Assembly (NCBI GenBank): GCA_025766275.1
Contig: JAFKAC010000048.1
Span: 124,001-188,000, forward strand
Direction: 5' to 3'
DNA: 64,000 bases
DNA from: Lactarius indigo
Lineage: Eukaryota; Basidiomycota; Agaricomycetes; Russulales; Russulaceae
Shown here one piece after another: positions 10,446 through 23,331 of this stretch. Made by a program: the position numbers and the translations under genes. A model generated the notes under the pieces. The model was not told the origin of the DNA. It did not search any database and saw nothing but the letters and a program-made list of their open reading frames with translations. Position 1 is the first letter of the stretch. The number at the start of each line of letters is the position of its first letter.

Positions 10446-13400
10446 TTAGGTGGTGGTGGTTGCCGAGAAAGGAAGTTCATATACGATACACTTATCCAGC
10501 TGGCGATTAAAGGGAGATGAGGTGAATGGTTCGATTGTTCCATCCCGGGTGAGTACGGTGAGATGATCGTATTCGTCGAAAAAGATAGCCGCTGAGATAT
10601 GGGGCGTAAGATCGAGCCAGTGTTGCGCCAACTCTTGATTCTGGAGCTCTAGCATTTGTGCGCCAACGTCCAATAGTACTCGTATTTCGGGATTTTGTCT
10701 GACTAATCGCTGCAAGAAAGCTCCCGCAGATTCGCGTTCGCCGTTGTCACCTTCGGTACACTCATAGTGGCTGTTTTCTGGCTGGAGAAGGTACTGCAAG
10801 ACAAGGGCATTGGTGCTCAACTGGGAGACGGGATCCTCCTGAGTTATCGATGTCGGCAAGAGATGTCGGTTGTCGTTGGTGCCGCTGAAACCGGTTATGA
10901 GATTTGACTTGTCTTCTACCAGATCCCAGGCTGACGTGGAAAGTTTGTGGGGGAACTCCTTGGCTGCGCGAGGAAAGACTACTTGGGATAGATAGAAATC
11001 TATGACTCTTGTATTCCTCGAGAATAGCGGAACAAGGTGTTCTTCGACTTGAGTGTCGTCGTCCGTGTTTACGCCGTTAATCTGCTGCAGTCTGTCAGGA
11101 ATGTTTTCCCCAGATTTGACCCACTCGTCGTATTCCATGTTAGGGTTATCGAGCTTTGCGAGAAGACCGAAGCACTGGAGTACTTGTTCCTTCGTTAAGC
11201 CGCCATAGTAATAACTAAGGCAGGTTAGCGCGATGGCCACGTCCGGGTGACCAAATTCGGCTCTCAAGCTTGGGACGTCCTGCAGTCACCATTAGCCGCA
11301 TTCCTTGGTTGGGCCGCCGGATGGGCTTACCTTTGCACGGTATGGGACGGCTATTAGGGTCCTGCTGGGATCGAGACCATAGTCGACTCTCCACCGGCGT
11401 TCCTTCAGCACGTAGGCAAGGACCCCTTCGTCATAAAGGAGGAGCCCGCGGAGCAAAAGAATTCCGCTCCATAAAGTTGTTCCAGCGCAGCGCGAATAGA
11501 TCAATTCACGATCTTCGTGAGAAACCTCCTTCTGGGTGATGAAGTGGCGAGTAGCCTCGTGAAGTTCGGGGTGATTATCCAGTGAAAGTGTAGACAAACG
11601 CCCTTTCAGAGCATCCTCGGTGATGATATCTGATATCCGCCGAGAGACACTTCGATCGAGCACCCGCATGGTAGGAAATCCTTTCGTTGTTTGATCGTGT
11701 TCGAACGTCTGCGGAAAATTGGTGTGTAACCGCGCGGCATGTTTTCGTAATAGACAGAGCACCTGTTGCGTCGTGGACCAACGATTTGGGTGATCTTCAA
11801 CAGGCATTTGCTCGCCCGCGGTGTAGACTAATTGATACCGAGCGTGCAGGATCTCGTCGCTTTCGTCGAGCACATCGCGCGATCCGTTGGCTAACCAGTC
11901 CTGTAGGACGTTGAGTTCTGTGGCGACGGGAGATTTCTTGGGGTCGTCGTAGGATGTCATGAGAGTATCGATGCACATCAGCTTTTGCGAGAGTAGATGT
12001 TCGGGTTGGACTACAAGAATCCCACCTCCGGCAGCACATTGTCTATATAGGGCGCTGATCCTCTGGACCATGGAGACATCCATCCGAAGATTGCGAGAGA
12101 ATGGAACATAGAAAATACGTCGATCAGCGAGACCAGAAAGTCGGCCGATTAGCAGTTGGAACATTTGATTCGATAGAGGTTTGAGCGTCACGATTCTCGC
12201 GAGGTTTGAACCGTCGGCTAACGTCGCAGCAACGAGAGGTACAATAACAGATGACTTTCCCTCTCCCATGTTGAGTTGAAATGATGCACTGCGCTGACAC
12301 GAAGGAGATATCATCTCGCGTGCCATTGCTAGTTGCAGTGGACGTGCCAAGAAGTTCGCGTCGATCTAACACGCCGTCAGTTAGCGCCTGTAAGTTCCAC
12401 GGGTAAATCGACTAACCTGTATCAGAAGCCAGTCAGGAAAACAAGCCGCGGTTACTTCTTCGCAAACTGTTTCCGCTTCCCGGAGGAGTTCCTCGTGCCT
12501 ACATCTCGACGAAAGCTCAAGCAGGCGCTGAGATTGTTGATATTTGAGGAACGCTACTGCATAGCGAGTGATGGCGTGTCTCCACTGGTCGGACAGTGTG
12601 TGGACGCGATCCCTGGACAGCTCTCGTAGGAGAGATCGCGGCGTTATTCGAGGCCAAAGACCCGAGACGCTAACGACGATTTCCTGTTTTTGAGATGGCG
12701 CTAGAGCTTCCGAAAGCTCAGAAAATATTGCGCCCTTCCTTTTAGAGCACAGGTCGCGATATCGGAGTAGAGCCTTCTGAGAGGGAACGCTGCGCTGGAC
12801 GAGGATAGAAGCCCCTTCCCCCATCAAGTCACGGTAACTCTCGTTCATATCTTTCCCATAAAGCCCTAGTAACGGCTCCTCAGAATCTCGGAACTCCTGA
12901 ATAAGAGAACTGAGATCGTCTTCCCTGGTTGGTAGTAGCAAGGGTGGTGAGTCACTTTCAGTCACCGTCGTCACAGTAAGTACTTCTTGAAGTGAAGGAG
13001 ACGAAGCTTTTGGTGATCTCGCACTAAACTGGGGAGAAAACACGTAGGGTATGGCAGGGGGAATAATGGTCCCGTAAAGGTTTAAGATGGCTTGTACACG
13101 ATCGATATGGTTCCTGAAATTAATGTTCCGGGAAATCGATTGCAGGTAATCCTCAACACATTCCCGGCAACCTTGTGTGTCGAACCATTGCGATGAAATG
13201 TCAAAGTGTATCTCGGGCCACCGTGCCACTATCGATTGTGCAGCCTCTAGCGTTTCGTGATCGGTGATCCTGAGATATTCTTGCCTTCGTTCCTCGGCTG
13301 CCCGGTCCCAGTCGAGTGTTCGCACCTTCAAAGTTTGCGCCGGAGTTTCATCAATCGGACGACGAAACTGGCATATCATACTTTGCAAACGCGCGCGGTC

Positions 13401-16400
13401 TGGTTGCAGGCCATCTGAAAGTTCGTAGCGAGGCGTTGGAGAATGCGTAAGACTAAGGAATCTTTGGTCCGTTGCAAAAATTAGAACAAGCGGAACGATA
13501 TCTGCTAGATCGGAACTGCTGAAGCTTGCCGCGGAGAGGCTGAACGCCAATTCGATCTTGGATTTTTGAGGATTGTGACATGACGCCGCCTCCTGACAGA
13601 TATCGTATATGCCGAGCCAGTCCTTTGCGGCGTCGAAAGAAAGCCAGTATCGACTATAGCGTAGTGAAATTTGCTCGTGGGCTCGTCCAATTGATTTCCA
13701 TAATTGCATTTCACCCCACAAGTTACGCCACTTAGGAGGAAGATAGGGCCGAGCGTTCCATATAGTCCATGATATCTTGTAGGCAGCACTCTCAGCGCTT
13801 TTCCCGTTAAGTATATCCCTCGACTTGTATACGGCGTCCTTTGGAGTTGAAGACGAGTGCCTTGAGCTTTGCAGGTCATGTGGGTAGTACACCTTGTTAC
13901 GAGAGGCTGAGCGTTCCAGCAGCGACGGGTCTTGATAGGGTACTTTAACGATGACGGGTATGTTATTGAGCGCCTCCATTTTACTTGCGTGGTCGAGGAT
14001 AGAATGTACGGCTGTGTGGAAGTCGTGGTGCTGTGAGAGGACGGGAAGATCGTTCCATTCCACCGTAACCATCGACCGTAAGTGTGGTGGATAATATACT
14101 CTCTTTGGTGTCAAGTTGCCTATCAGGCCCAAGAGCTTTGCGTCACCCTTGTCTAGGCTTTGAAACGAGAGAAAAGCGGCGCTTTGCAACATGTTAAGGG
14201 ATTCTTCAGTTCCAGTATGCCCAAGTAAGGGATCAGGAAGGCAGTGGCTCGTAAGCGCGTGCAAATAACATTGGTATAGCTTGCTATGCAGGCCCACATT
14301 TCCAGTGAGGCGTCTCAAATCGGTGTCGATAGTGTACTCGTGCCAGAAGACACGCCGCACCATTTCCGTCGTTATGGAAACTCTGGCGAAGTCGCCATCC
14401 AAACCGAACGTAATTTGGCCCTGTGGAATAATGACCCGTCGCGGCATCTTCGAAGACCCATTGCTTGGACATAAGACAAGTCGATTCTTGAGTCCGAACA
14501 TGGTTCCGCAAGACTGACATTCATCAACAACGAAGCCCGGCATACTTCGGCACTCCAATTCTGAGTCATGATTGACGAAGAATACGAGGCGCAATCGACT
14601 GAGGGAAGCTTCTAGTGTTTGATTTGTGTGCGTATACGTAATGCTAATACGCTTCGGAGATTCCACTGCCGAGAGTTGGCCGGATATCATCCGAAATGTG
14701 GCGGAACGAATATCGATCAGATCTACTGGGGCAGCGCCATCGCCAGGAAACCTGCGGAACACGGCCTGGGCATCATCTGTATGGACACGCAGTCGCCAAT
14801 TAGACGGATTTGGAGTCCAGGGGGATTCAACGGGGCGGAATTCAACTTCTCCGGTGCTGAGGTCGAGCCAGTGTACGCAGTCGTCAACGAAAGCCGTCGG
14901 GAAATCGCCAACGAGTACTGTGCGTGGAACCAACTGTAAGAGGCGAGAGTCATCTAGTCGCCGAGCTTTCATGGTTAGATCTCGATCACGCAGCGAAAAG
15001 TATAACTTTAGCTCGCATTAGCCGTGGCCAACATCAACAGTTGTAATAACCCACCTGATACCCTGACACATTTGACCGAGTCATAAATTCCATGCCAGGA
15101 ATGTTGGCAGGAATTATGTCGAGAATCCGCTGCAACGAGTACATGAATACGTGTGGAGAAGCGTGGGTCATGAGGACGATAACACTCACGGCTCCTAGGA
15201 CACTTGTGTACGTCGAGTGCTGCGTAATCTCTTGCGGCAGTCTTCCAAGGGGTTTTCCGCCAACGAGTAATTGTCCGGTCAATAGATTATAGTGGACCTC
15301 CTGTCCACCTTCCACGATACAGGAGATCCACCGCGAGTTAGGACTGGGAAGTATGTGCCAATCCGAAGAGGTCTGCCGACGGAACGCGGGCCATATACTT
15401 GCGACGCCATTATCGAAGCCTGTCGGGCTTGACTGTACGCCTTGGTGGAAAATTGGCTCAAGGAAATGAAGCAGCCGGTGATGGCGATCGAGAAGCCGAG
15501 CGAGATAACCAGAGTCGTCGTCTTCAAGAGTCGGTGGGGTGTTGTCATGAACAATTACGGCGCAACGTACAGCTGTGGCGAAATCCGAGTCACCAGCCAG
15601 TGTCCAGGGGACGTGCTCCGGGCAAACATCGTAGGTGGAGAAACATGTTGCCGCCAGTGTACATAGACGTCGACGCAAATTGGTGCGCGATATTTCGTCA
15701 TTAGTTGTGTCCAGCTTCAAACAAAGCTCGCCAATCCACTGATCTGCTACGCTCCGGACCTCCCGCAGCAATGCGTATGCTTTTGTTTTTTGACGATTAT
15801 CCGGTCCATGACAAGAAGAAAGGAGCCGACTAGTAAGAAGAGCTAGAGACTTTTGAATTAGAGGCAGTGGGTAGCGAAGAGGGGAGTCTGACATACCGAT
15901 CGTCCTGACGGTGACTTCCTCTAGCCAGTTAGCTTTTACCCTTTGGAGGAGGGCCTTGAGTTCTTCTAGGAGCGTCTTTCTAAAGCTGGGGTAGCCAGGA
16001 TCGATGTGCCATTCGCGTACACCGTCCGACAAGGGGCCAAGTTGCCACGCCGCCTGCGTAATCAACGTGTGCACCTCCTCACAGCGAAACGAAAGCGAGG
16101 GAGATGGTATCTCCCGTAGTATGTTCAACCATTGCAAGCGTGGCCCGCTGCGCAGCCCGGCAAACGCCATATATTCATGAAGGCTCAGTTTCGGGGGGCA
16201 GTCAGCCTGAGCAGCGATTATCTCGTTCGAAGTATGATGCGTTCCAGACACGAAGGAATGGAGTTCGCTGTAAGGGGTCGATGTGGGGATAGGGGGTGTA
16301 CATGTGTCTGCAATGGTAGATGCGAAAGGACCCGCAGCCCAGGATGCGCTGGTACGGTCAAACAACTTGAACGACAGCCCATTATTGAGTAAAACGTCAG

Positions 16401-18613
16401 AGACATCAGCGGGAATTTGAGCGCTCTTGTAATGGGTTTGGTCGGAAAACGATTTTGTGGTGGACGCAATCGTGATTCGATGGTTATCGTGACATACTCC
16501 CCAATGTCTTAGACCAGAGTAGTCGCCTAAAAGAAGCTTGGGTTTAACGGCAGTAGCGTTGGGCACTCCGATGTCGCAGATAATCTTGTAGGTTATCTCC
16601 CGCCATGTGGAAAACGCACGTGGCGGGGAAAGCTCGAAAACTACGAGCTGTGCTCGTAGTGTTTCTTGTGGGAGTGGCCATTCATGGACGCTGATCTCCA
16701 GCCCATCAGCCTCTTTTTCCGTTTGACATTTCGTACAGCGACGTCGCCCCCCCCAGAAGTGGTCGGCGTGTTCCATTTCTGATGCAGCGGCCTTCAGTGA
16801 CTCCCACTCCTTGTTCAAAGCTCTCAGCTCTGCCCGCTTTTCCTTTTGCTCCCGCTGAGCATGTTGGTCGATATCGGTGTAGAGTTGTTGTAACTTTGGA
16901 GAATCAAGGTAATACTGCACAGCAAACGACTCCTCAACGGCACTGTCGGAGAAAATGGACGTCGCGCAAGAGGCCTCCTCGTGCCGCTGCAGAATATACT
17001 CCTCGATGAGTTTGGCACGTCGCAGGGAGCCGGAACGATGGAGGAGTAGGGGATGGAGAAAATCTCGAGGAATTTCCGGTGAATAAGACCTCAAGAGGGG
17101 GCACCGTCGGATGGTCAAGGTATCCAGTGCTTTCCAAAGGTCCAGGATGGTCAAAATCATAACGGAGTTCTCCTCGGGATTGGCTCCGTAGATACTCCGA
17201 GCGCTGTCGAAATACTGTTCGACACAGGACGCAATTATATCCGGAGGGTCGTCGCCATGCGGAAATGAATCGACCCAAGAATCCAGATATCTTTCGACAG
17301 ACAGCTCAAAGTCCGCGAGAGCAATGCGCTTATCGTTGGCGACAGCCTTCTGGAGTCGGCCGCCTGAAAAACGACGAAATTCGGACGTATCAGCGAGACG
17401 CGGCTGGTGAGAAGGGCTAAATGGCTTCGGCGAGTAGCTGTGAGACGATGGATCAAGTGCTTTCATGATGTATGAGCGTGAATTGTTGAGAGTGATCGCG
17501 GTATCCCTGATGGAGTCCAGCTTATCGGGGTCCCACGACGGTGAAGTCATTTGGCTTTTCTGGAAACTTGTCCATCGATTCTGAAGAAGCTCTTCGGTCC
17601 CCTTTGCCGTGTCGTGTACAACTTGATAGACGTCGTCCGAAACAGCAGGGCCGATCTTTGAGAGACGTCGCGCCATCTTGGCCCTCATCACGTGAAGCGT
17701 CTCGCTCGGAAAGTTCCTTTGGGTGCAGACTCGGAGGAGGTAGGCATGGAAAAAGAGCATAAACGTCTTGTACACGTCACGGTCCAGGGATGTTTGCAGG
17801 GCCACCTTGATGACCAGCCACAAAGGCGATCGGCGCCACGGTTTGTAGGCATCTTTCCAAAGTACCTCGTCCGCTATCCGTTTCGTGATACGATCTACAG
17901 AGGCAGGTTGACCAAAGCCTCTTAGAATACCCACTAACAGTTCGGATATATATCGTGGGTGAGCGCTCTCGCGGACTTCCCGTACAGTAGATCCCGCTTT
18001 CGTGGTAGTCGCAGTGGAATCCAACACATCGATGTCCATTTGAATGAGAAATGAGGCGAGCTCCGGAAGAAAATACGTGTTGTAAAATATCTCAGGGGAG
18101 ACCTGGACTGCAGGTCCGGGATAGGAGCAAAGGAGCTTTCCGCTAGTGGACATAACGACGCTGGCTTGCGGGGAGACCTCGAAGATCTCGAATCGAACGT
18201 GATCGATAAGTACGCGAACTATAACAGCAGCGTTCTGGGCTCGAACGTGCATTACAAATATATCTGAAAGCGAAGGTAAATAGCGATGCGACATGCGAGT
18301 GGTAATCAGACCCACCTCCGACGGCAAGATCTGATAAGATGCCTTCGAGTTCCGCTTCTATCAGCGGGGCCCTTGCAGACCGGTGGATGGATCCCATCAT
18401 CTTCTGCATATGAATCCATACGAGTTTCTTGGAGGGCGGGAGGTGCTGGTGGAAAGTTGCTGCAGCGTGTATGAGGATGTGGCACAATGCCACATTCGCC
18501 CCGCGTTCGGCTTCCACTTCTGGGGCCTTTTGGGGAAGCTCCGGGGGAAGGAACACATGCTCAACAACAGAACGCAAGATACCAAAATCAAAATCAATAT
18601 CAGTTAGAGACAT
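10446..18613 (-). pseudogene. DUF6606/DUF3638/DUF3645 giant protein, copy B, truncated by LINE insertion
   Basis: The first 2,641 codons of a protein that was 3,096 aa before insertion. Introns by family alignment and phase: 18264-18315, 15012-15054, 12366-12416 and 11280-11330. The exons plus the severed part (2634-4047, target duplication counted once) total 9,291 nt, exactly 3,097 codons with stop. DUF6606 lies at the N-terminus (VFLPPELPQK; RAQNAAVI; TTTKAGSTVREVRE). The DUF3638 core carries a P-loop-like NMGEGKSSVIVPL at about residues 2066-2078, and DUF3645 follows. Translation now runs 15 codons into the LINE and stops at 10446, giving about 2,656 aa without the last 455 residues. The gene looks otherwise undamaged, so the insertion is the only visible lesion. 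Confidence 0.88.
18264..18315 (-). other. First intron of the giant gene (copy B)
   Basis: A 52-nt intron GTGGG...TTTCAG joins LSDLAVGG to DIFVMHVRAQNAAV in phase 1. The same intron lies at 82-133 in copy A. Splicing restores the family's conserved RAQNAAVI segment. Confidence 0.8.
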
Positions 18614-20886
18614 GGGGGGAGATGGCGAATGAAAGATGAGAGGAACCCTTCCCGCAGGTCACTAATACCGCCACCGTAGGCGCCTTGCACAAACAAAGGG
18701 GACGGATCGGGCACAGCACATGCACACGACCAGTAGGCGCCGGGGAATGACATTCCGGAAAAAAAATTAGCAGTTGACGCGCCTCTAATCTTGTCCGTCG
18801 CATTTGCCTGTCTGTCGCGGCACATCGCCATGTCGTGACAGCGGTGTATAAAGCTACCCGACCAAAGTGGAAACCTTTCCCGTCACAGAAAAGAGATAGC
18901 GACGTCCTATTACGGACAAGGTGAGACGTTGCGCCAGATGTGATGTCGAATTCGGATCCACTCCAGACTATTGGAAGGCTCGAAGATAACATACGTCCCA
19001 TTCAATGCTAATTGTCACACCCCCGACAAGATAGAACCGACACCTGAATTATATGGTTATCAGTAGATCCGGTGCCAAAAAAAGCAGTGCATACTTTGAC
19101 TCGCATTCCTGATAATATCTATTGGTGGGATGAAGTAATGGGTGAGAAAGTCAGAGTTAGCTCTCTGGGAATCAGAGAAATTACATAGAGACCTACCTGA
19201 AGATTAATGTCGCTGTGAACGAAGGTCCAAACTTGAACTTGAAGGTTTCAATGGAAAACAACACTGCTGATCGAATAAACCTGAGTGACTCTTCAGCTAC
19301 CAAACCCGGGCCGGCGAAGACCTCTTTCCCCCTACGGAATTCTCTTCCTGTTAGAGCGGAGCCCAGGCATGGGGTGATCACAACACCCAGCGTAAATCCC
19401 GCGCCGCCTGCCAATAGAACGCGCTGGTTGGCCTTCCCTTGGTTCGCATGACGTGCTGAGAATTTCGGGTAAGGTTCATCAACAGCCCCAGCCCAATATC
19501 TTGTACCTATGTCGAGTCGAAAAGAGGCGAATTCTGGATCAAGGTGGGGAAGCGCGGAGAGACGCTCGAGTAACGGCCCTTGATGGTGAACTCAACCTGA
19601 GCACTTTGGTTGTTCGCTGCGCCAGTCATGTCCATCTCGTCGACAGCGCCATTTGGTGGGTATACCCCATTCCTCGACACAAGGTCTCCAGAACGCAAGA
19701 TACCTGCCGCGTGTCGTTGTTTGTACTTGCGCTCATGTAGGATTCAGAGGTGAGGCGGAAAAAAGAACTTCAAGATAAAGGAGGGCAGTGGCGAGAGGCA
19801 ATAGTAGTGCCCGGAAGAGATACAGAAAGGAACTAAAACAGTAGGTCATTGTACATCCGGTTTACAAAGCCCGTCGTCATAGAAGGGCGGGGGGATTTGA
19901 TTTGGCGCGTGGGCATCGAAGCACGACTTGAGCTTGAGCTTGAATGACTTGAGTCACCGTCTCCCAAATTGAACATTATTCGCATGAAATTATATTATTT
20001 ATTTATCATTGTTTCTTCGGCCGAACTGAAAGAAAAGGAGATAAGTTCGAGTTTCCCGGGCCTAGCCTGACGGGCGAAAGTTCCATAATGTAGGCAGTGT
20101 ACGGCCTGTCGAAATGGGTACGATGCAGCATCTGAAAAGGGAATAGCGGAGGCGGCAATAGGACCAGGTTCGATCATCGATTTGCGTTGACTCGGAGTGA
20201 CGAGACGATTTCGGAGTCGGCGTTAACGTGAATCGGTGTTAGAGGCGTGTATAGTAGTAACGCCGAAGGGCTAGAACGTGGGTCTGTGGAAGGGTCCGTG
20301 ACCACCATGCGCAGAGAAATGTCGATGAATCGATGTGCCGTACAACAACTCGTAGGCCGCCGGTACCTCGTATGATAGATCATCAGGACAGGTTCTGCAC
20401 ACCCCAGATTCTTCCCTGATTGCCTTGCTGATTGCAGCTTCTTCCATTTTCAAATTTCAGGCACAATCGCGGAGACCATACACTAACTTACAATCTGTAC
20501 TGTTCTGTACTGTATGAATTGTGTACTGTACTGCTCAGGCTTACGGCGATTTGATCACTAGCAAGCTTCACCATGCATGTCAGCTCCGCTGTCTTAAACC
20601 CAGCACAACCCAGCTGCCCAGCGAGCATATCGGATGGGAAGCTGGCGTATGTGTCATCCGAGAAGGACTCAGACACGATAGCGCGCGCTCGCATGCGTAC
20701 AGGTGTATTACTTCCAAGAGTTACTATTTGTATCATGTGGTGTGAAGAGAGAAAAAAAAAAGACGCAGACAAGCCTCTCGCCCAATTCGGGAAAGAGCCA
20801 CAGAAGTTTCGAAGAACAAGAAAAGTTTGTCCACCCACGTCACTCTTTTGCAAACATCACATGATAACCCCACTTTGTTTCTGGGA
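18614..20886. repeat. 5' flank of copy B, duplicated at 432-2505; no gene recognised
   Basis: This is the upstream flank of the giant gene, homologous in islands to 432-2505, ending at about 20493. Beyond that there is a GTACTG-rich stretch (about 20500-20535) and unique sequence up to the Plavaka insertion site at 20887. ORFs here are under 125 codons, are not conserved between the two flanks, and match nothing I recognise. A promoter for copy B must lie in the first few hundred bases, but no clear TATA element was found. Confidence 0.5.
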
Positions 20887-20894
20887 ACGGTATT
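20887..20894. repeat. Target-site duplication of the Plavaka element, left copy
   Basis: ACGGTATT occurs here directly outside the left terminal repeat and again at 36391-36398 directly outside the right one: an 8-bp duplication. Confidence 0.85.
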
Positions 20895-21107
20895 CTGTCG
20901 CAAAATTCCGGAGCACTTTATAATCAATCCCGCTTATAATTACAATTCTAAAGGTAATTACAAAGCATGATGGGAACATATAATGCGTTTAGAATAAGAT
21001 TACAAGATCTGTCGGGAGTTATAAGTTATTATAAGAAAGTCACGCGGTTACAATTGATTAGAAGAAATTCTCACGATTACAATATTCATTATAAGAAATT
21101 CACGCAA
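20895..21107. repeat. Left subterminal repeat region of the Plavaka element
   Basis: About five TTATAA motifs and six TTACAA motifs alternate over 210 bp next to the terminal repeat, with short direct repeats such as TTATAAGAAA. The right end (36120-36370) has a matching, denser set. Confidence 0.65.
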
Positions 21108-21449
21108 TTACAAGGTCCAGAAGGCATCCTCGTCGTGCCTTGAGAAGTAGCGATTCCGCTGGGCGAAATCTGTGACAGTGAGGGATGCCGGTGAGATGGG
21201 ACAAGGAAGACTAAGCGCATGTACACTTCTGGAGGTGGGTGGGCACTTGAGCCACATCTGTGTAGAAGGGGCGAGCCCCGTCGTGTCGCCGGCCTCCTTC
21301 CCTGGCCCCAAGAGGCCTGTCTTGAGAAGTGGCTGATTGTCTGGGTTGGCCGCGTCTGGGTCGGGCTTGAACTTTGCAGTACATGGTATTGATAGCCCCG
21401 AGACAGCAGAGGAACTGGTACTTGAATTAGCGACAGTTCCGTCGACCAA
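21108..21449 (-). CDS. Hypothetical ORF near the left end of the Plavaka element
   Basis: An open frame of 113 codons ending just inside the left subterminal repeats. It has no recognisable domain; composition is rich in Pro, Ser and Leu. It may be the last exon of the gene that begins at 22418, since both read minus and lie within the element, but I could not fix the splice sites. An overlapping frame (21089-21493) is also open, so the choice of frame is uncertain. Confidence 0.25.
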   Translation of the reverse strand: MVDGTVANSSTSSSAVSGLSIPCTAKFKPDPDAANPDNQPLLKTGLLGPGKEAGDTTGLAPSTQMWLKCPPTSRSVHALSLPCPISPASLTVTDFAQRNRYFSRHDEDAFWTL

Positions 21450-22058
21450 GGCTGGAAAAAGTGTGAGTGACCCGAGACGTTGGTTTGGCGCACCTCTTTG
21501 CCCGTAGTACGATACAGCTCTGTCGCGGGATCACCTCTCGTTGAGCAGTAATCAGGTGTGGGCCTTCCTGTCCTCAGGTACTGTTACCCGCAAAGGAGAA
21601 GGAAACAGCGGTTTGGTCGAGGGTCCATTGACATGTGGACCTGCGATCAGTGAGCACTTTGCAGGGTTACATTGACGAAAACTTAGCTTTTCACCCTTCG
21701 TAGGGTTTTCTAACGTCGCCGCTCAGATACGCTCCCCATCGTATCCCCACCATGACGCCCATGAGGATGCCGCTGCCGCCGCCAGGGCACTCCGCCAACG
21801 CGAGCGGCGCGACCCCAATCACGACGATGACGGTAACGCAATGGAGGGGTGACGATGGGTACGTCAGTGGCGGCGAGGGGGGAGATGGGGCTCCCGGGTT
21901 TCGGCTTTCCCGAGGCTTTAAAAAGAGTAGAGAACGTTTAACACGAATGAAAAAGTTGTACTATATCAAGAAATTCATACTCTAAAGTTGGACGCTTGTC
22001 GACCTCTCACACGACGGCGCGGTCCTCTCCTAATGTGTCCTTTGTAATAGTACAATTA
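21450..22058. other. Plavaka interior, no gene recognised
   Basis: Six hundred bases between two possible minus-strand exons. The only plus-strand ORF (21752-21985, Met/Pro/Gly-rich) looks like a chance frame. This may be intron or intergenic sequence of the element. Confidence 0.3.
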
Positions 22059-22418
22059 TCAGAACGAATCATACTCATGAAATTTGATGCACATACCAAC
22101 ATAAGCCGCGTCCGTGAGGTAAACGTGATCGGTCGACACAAACCCGCCTTCCGCGTCGAAAAAATCGACTGTAAGATGACCACCCCATCGCGCTGCACCA
22201 CTTTCGCCGTGCCAGCCTATAGGTCTGCGAGTGATTGTGAGTGGTGGGGGCGCGTTAAAGAAGCGCGTAAGAACGTACCTTGGGATTGCGATCTCTGATC
22301 CTTCTTCCTCAAGTTTGTACCTCTCAAAATGGGCCCATATACGTCTTCTCGCGGCCTCCTGTTTTCGTTTGTTACGCCTTGAGCTATAGAGGCCGTTGAA
22401 GAAGATGGTGAGAGACAT
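22059..22418 (-). CDS. Small hypothetical protein carried by the Plavaka element
   Basis: A 119-codon frame starting MSLTIFFNGLYSSRRNKRK with a basic helix rich in Arg/Lys/Glu, then RWGGHLTVDFFDAEGG. A likely 54-nt intron (22225-22278, GTACGT...GCAG) is a multiple of three and contains no stop, so both spliced (101 aa) and unspliced forms are open. No family recognised. It reads in the same direction as the transposase and lies inside the element's boundaries. Further 3' exons are possible. Confidence 0.45.
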   Translation of the reverse strand: MSLTIFFNGLYSSRRNKRKQEAARRRIWAHFERYKLEEEGSEIAIPRYVLTRFFNAPPPLTITRRPIGWHGESGAARWGGHLTVDFFDAEGGFVSTDHVYLTDAAYVGMCIKFHEYDSF

Positions 22419-23331
22419 GGAAAAAGCGAGTGAGGTCGGCGTAGCGGCGGTAAAAGGAAAGAGCTAAAGTTTGTACTCGTTTATGTTAGCCCGGGAATAT
22501 CAAAGACGCGAGAAAAACGAACGCGAATCCAAAACATCCCTCTACCACCAAAATGAAGCCTAGAAGGCTATCTCACCAGCTGCCTCTCTCTCTCTCTGTC
22601 TCGATCTCGTCATCTGAGGTATCTGAGGCATCTTGTCGAGGCGAAAGGCATACCGTCGAGGCGAGAGGTAGAGAAAACCCTCTCACCTGTCACTTTTTTC
22701 TCTGTTTGTCGGGCTCGTCATTGGGTTAGGGTTTGAGGCGAGACTGACGACGCTGGTGAGACAGCGGGGTGAGTAGCTGCTATGAGAGGAAGATGAGACC
22801 TTCTCACCTGTCGTCTCGCTCTCTGTTTCTCTGCCTCGTCATTGGGAGGCTATGTGACAACGATAATCCGAGACTCAGACCTGGACTGTTTGTCAAGTCA
22901 ATAAGTGATGATAGCCACTGTAGACTCACTGATAATCTGAAGGGCTGCAGTGAGGTCGGTATCCTTGATCGCCTGATGCTCAGAGCTGAAGAAGTAGTTA
23001 GCAAGCGATAACCGTGACAGTATCCCAAGTAGTATTCTTGCTGAGGTTACGCCTCAGTGGTCTCCTTCACTTTGCTAGGACCATGAGTGATCCAGACTTC
23101 CTCCAGATAAGCACAGTACTTAGAATGCACGGCAAGCACAACCAGCTAGGGAGGATGGAAGAGAGCCTGAGGGATACAGCCTGGACCGGCCCGTCGTGCC
23201 GACCGACTGTCAATGCTCGATTATTAGTAATTAACAGAAGCATCATCGTATTAGAGAAAGAGGGAGTCAAGGAGGGAGTAAGAAAGTACGTATCGTCTAC
23301 GACAGAAGTGACGACGCCCAATTCAGAATCT
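22419..23331. other. Plavaka interior: no gene, short imperfect direct repeat
   Basis: Contains a CT-rich microsatellite (about 22585-22600) and an imperfect direct repeat: CTCACCTGTC followed by a Ctctgttt-gcCTCGTCATTGGG-like stretch at 22682-22725 and 22802-22848. No ORF with a recognisable product. Confidence 0.4.

Larger units (their letters stand above)
4048..10479 (-). mobile_element. Full-length non-LTR retrotransposon (LINE), Tad1/I-like, with RNase H
   Basis: A 6.4-kb minus-strand element with a 5' UTR of about 190 nt (10287-10479), two overlapping intact ORFs, a 3' UTR of about 390 nt and a poly(A) tail seen as a T run at 4046-4062. The target duplication TATACGATACACTT occurs at 4034-4047 and 10480-10493. 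Gag-like ORF1 with zinc knuckles plus ORF2 with AP-endonuclease, reverse transcriptase and RNase H fits the Tad1/I group of fungal LINEs. The insertion is in the same orientation as the disrupted gene. Intact ORFs, tail and target duplication indicate a recent event. Clade placement is by domain layout only. Confidence 0.93.
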
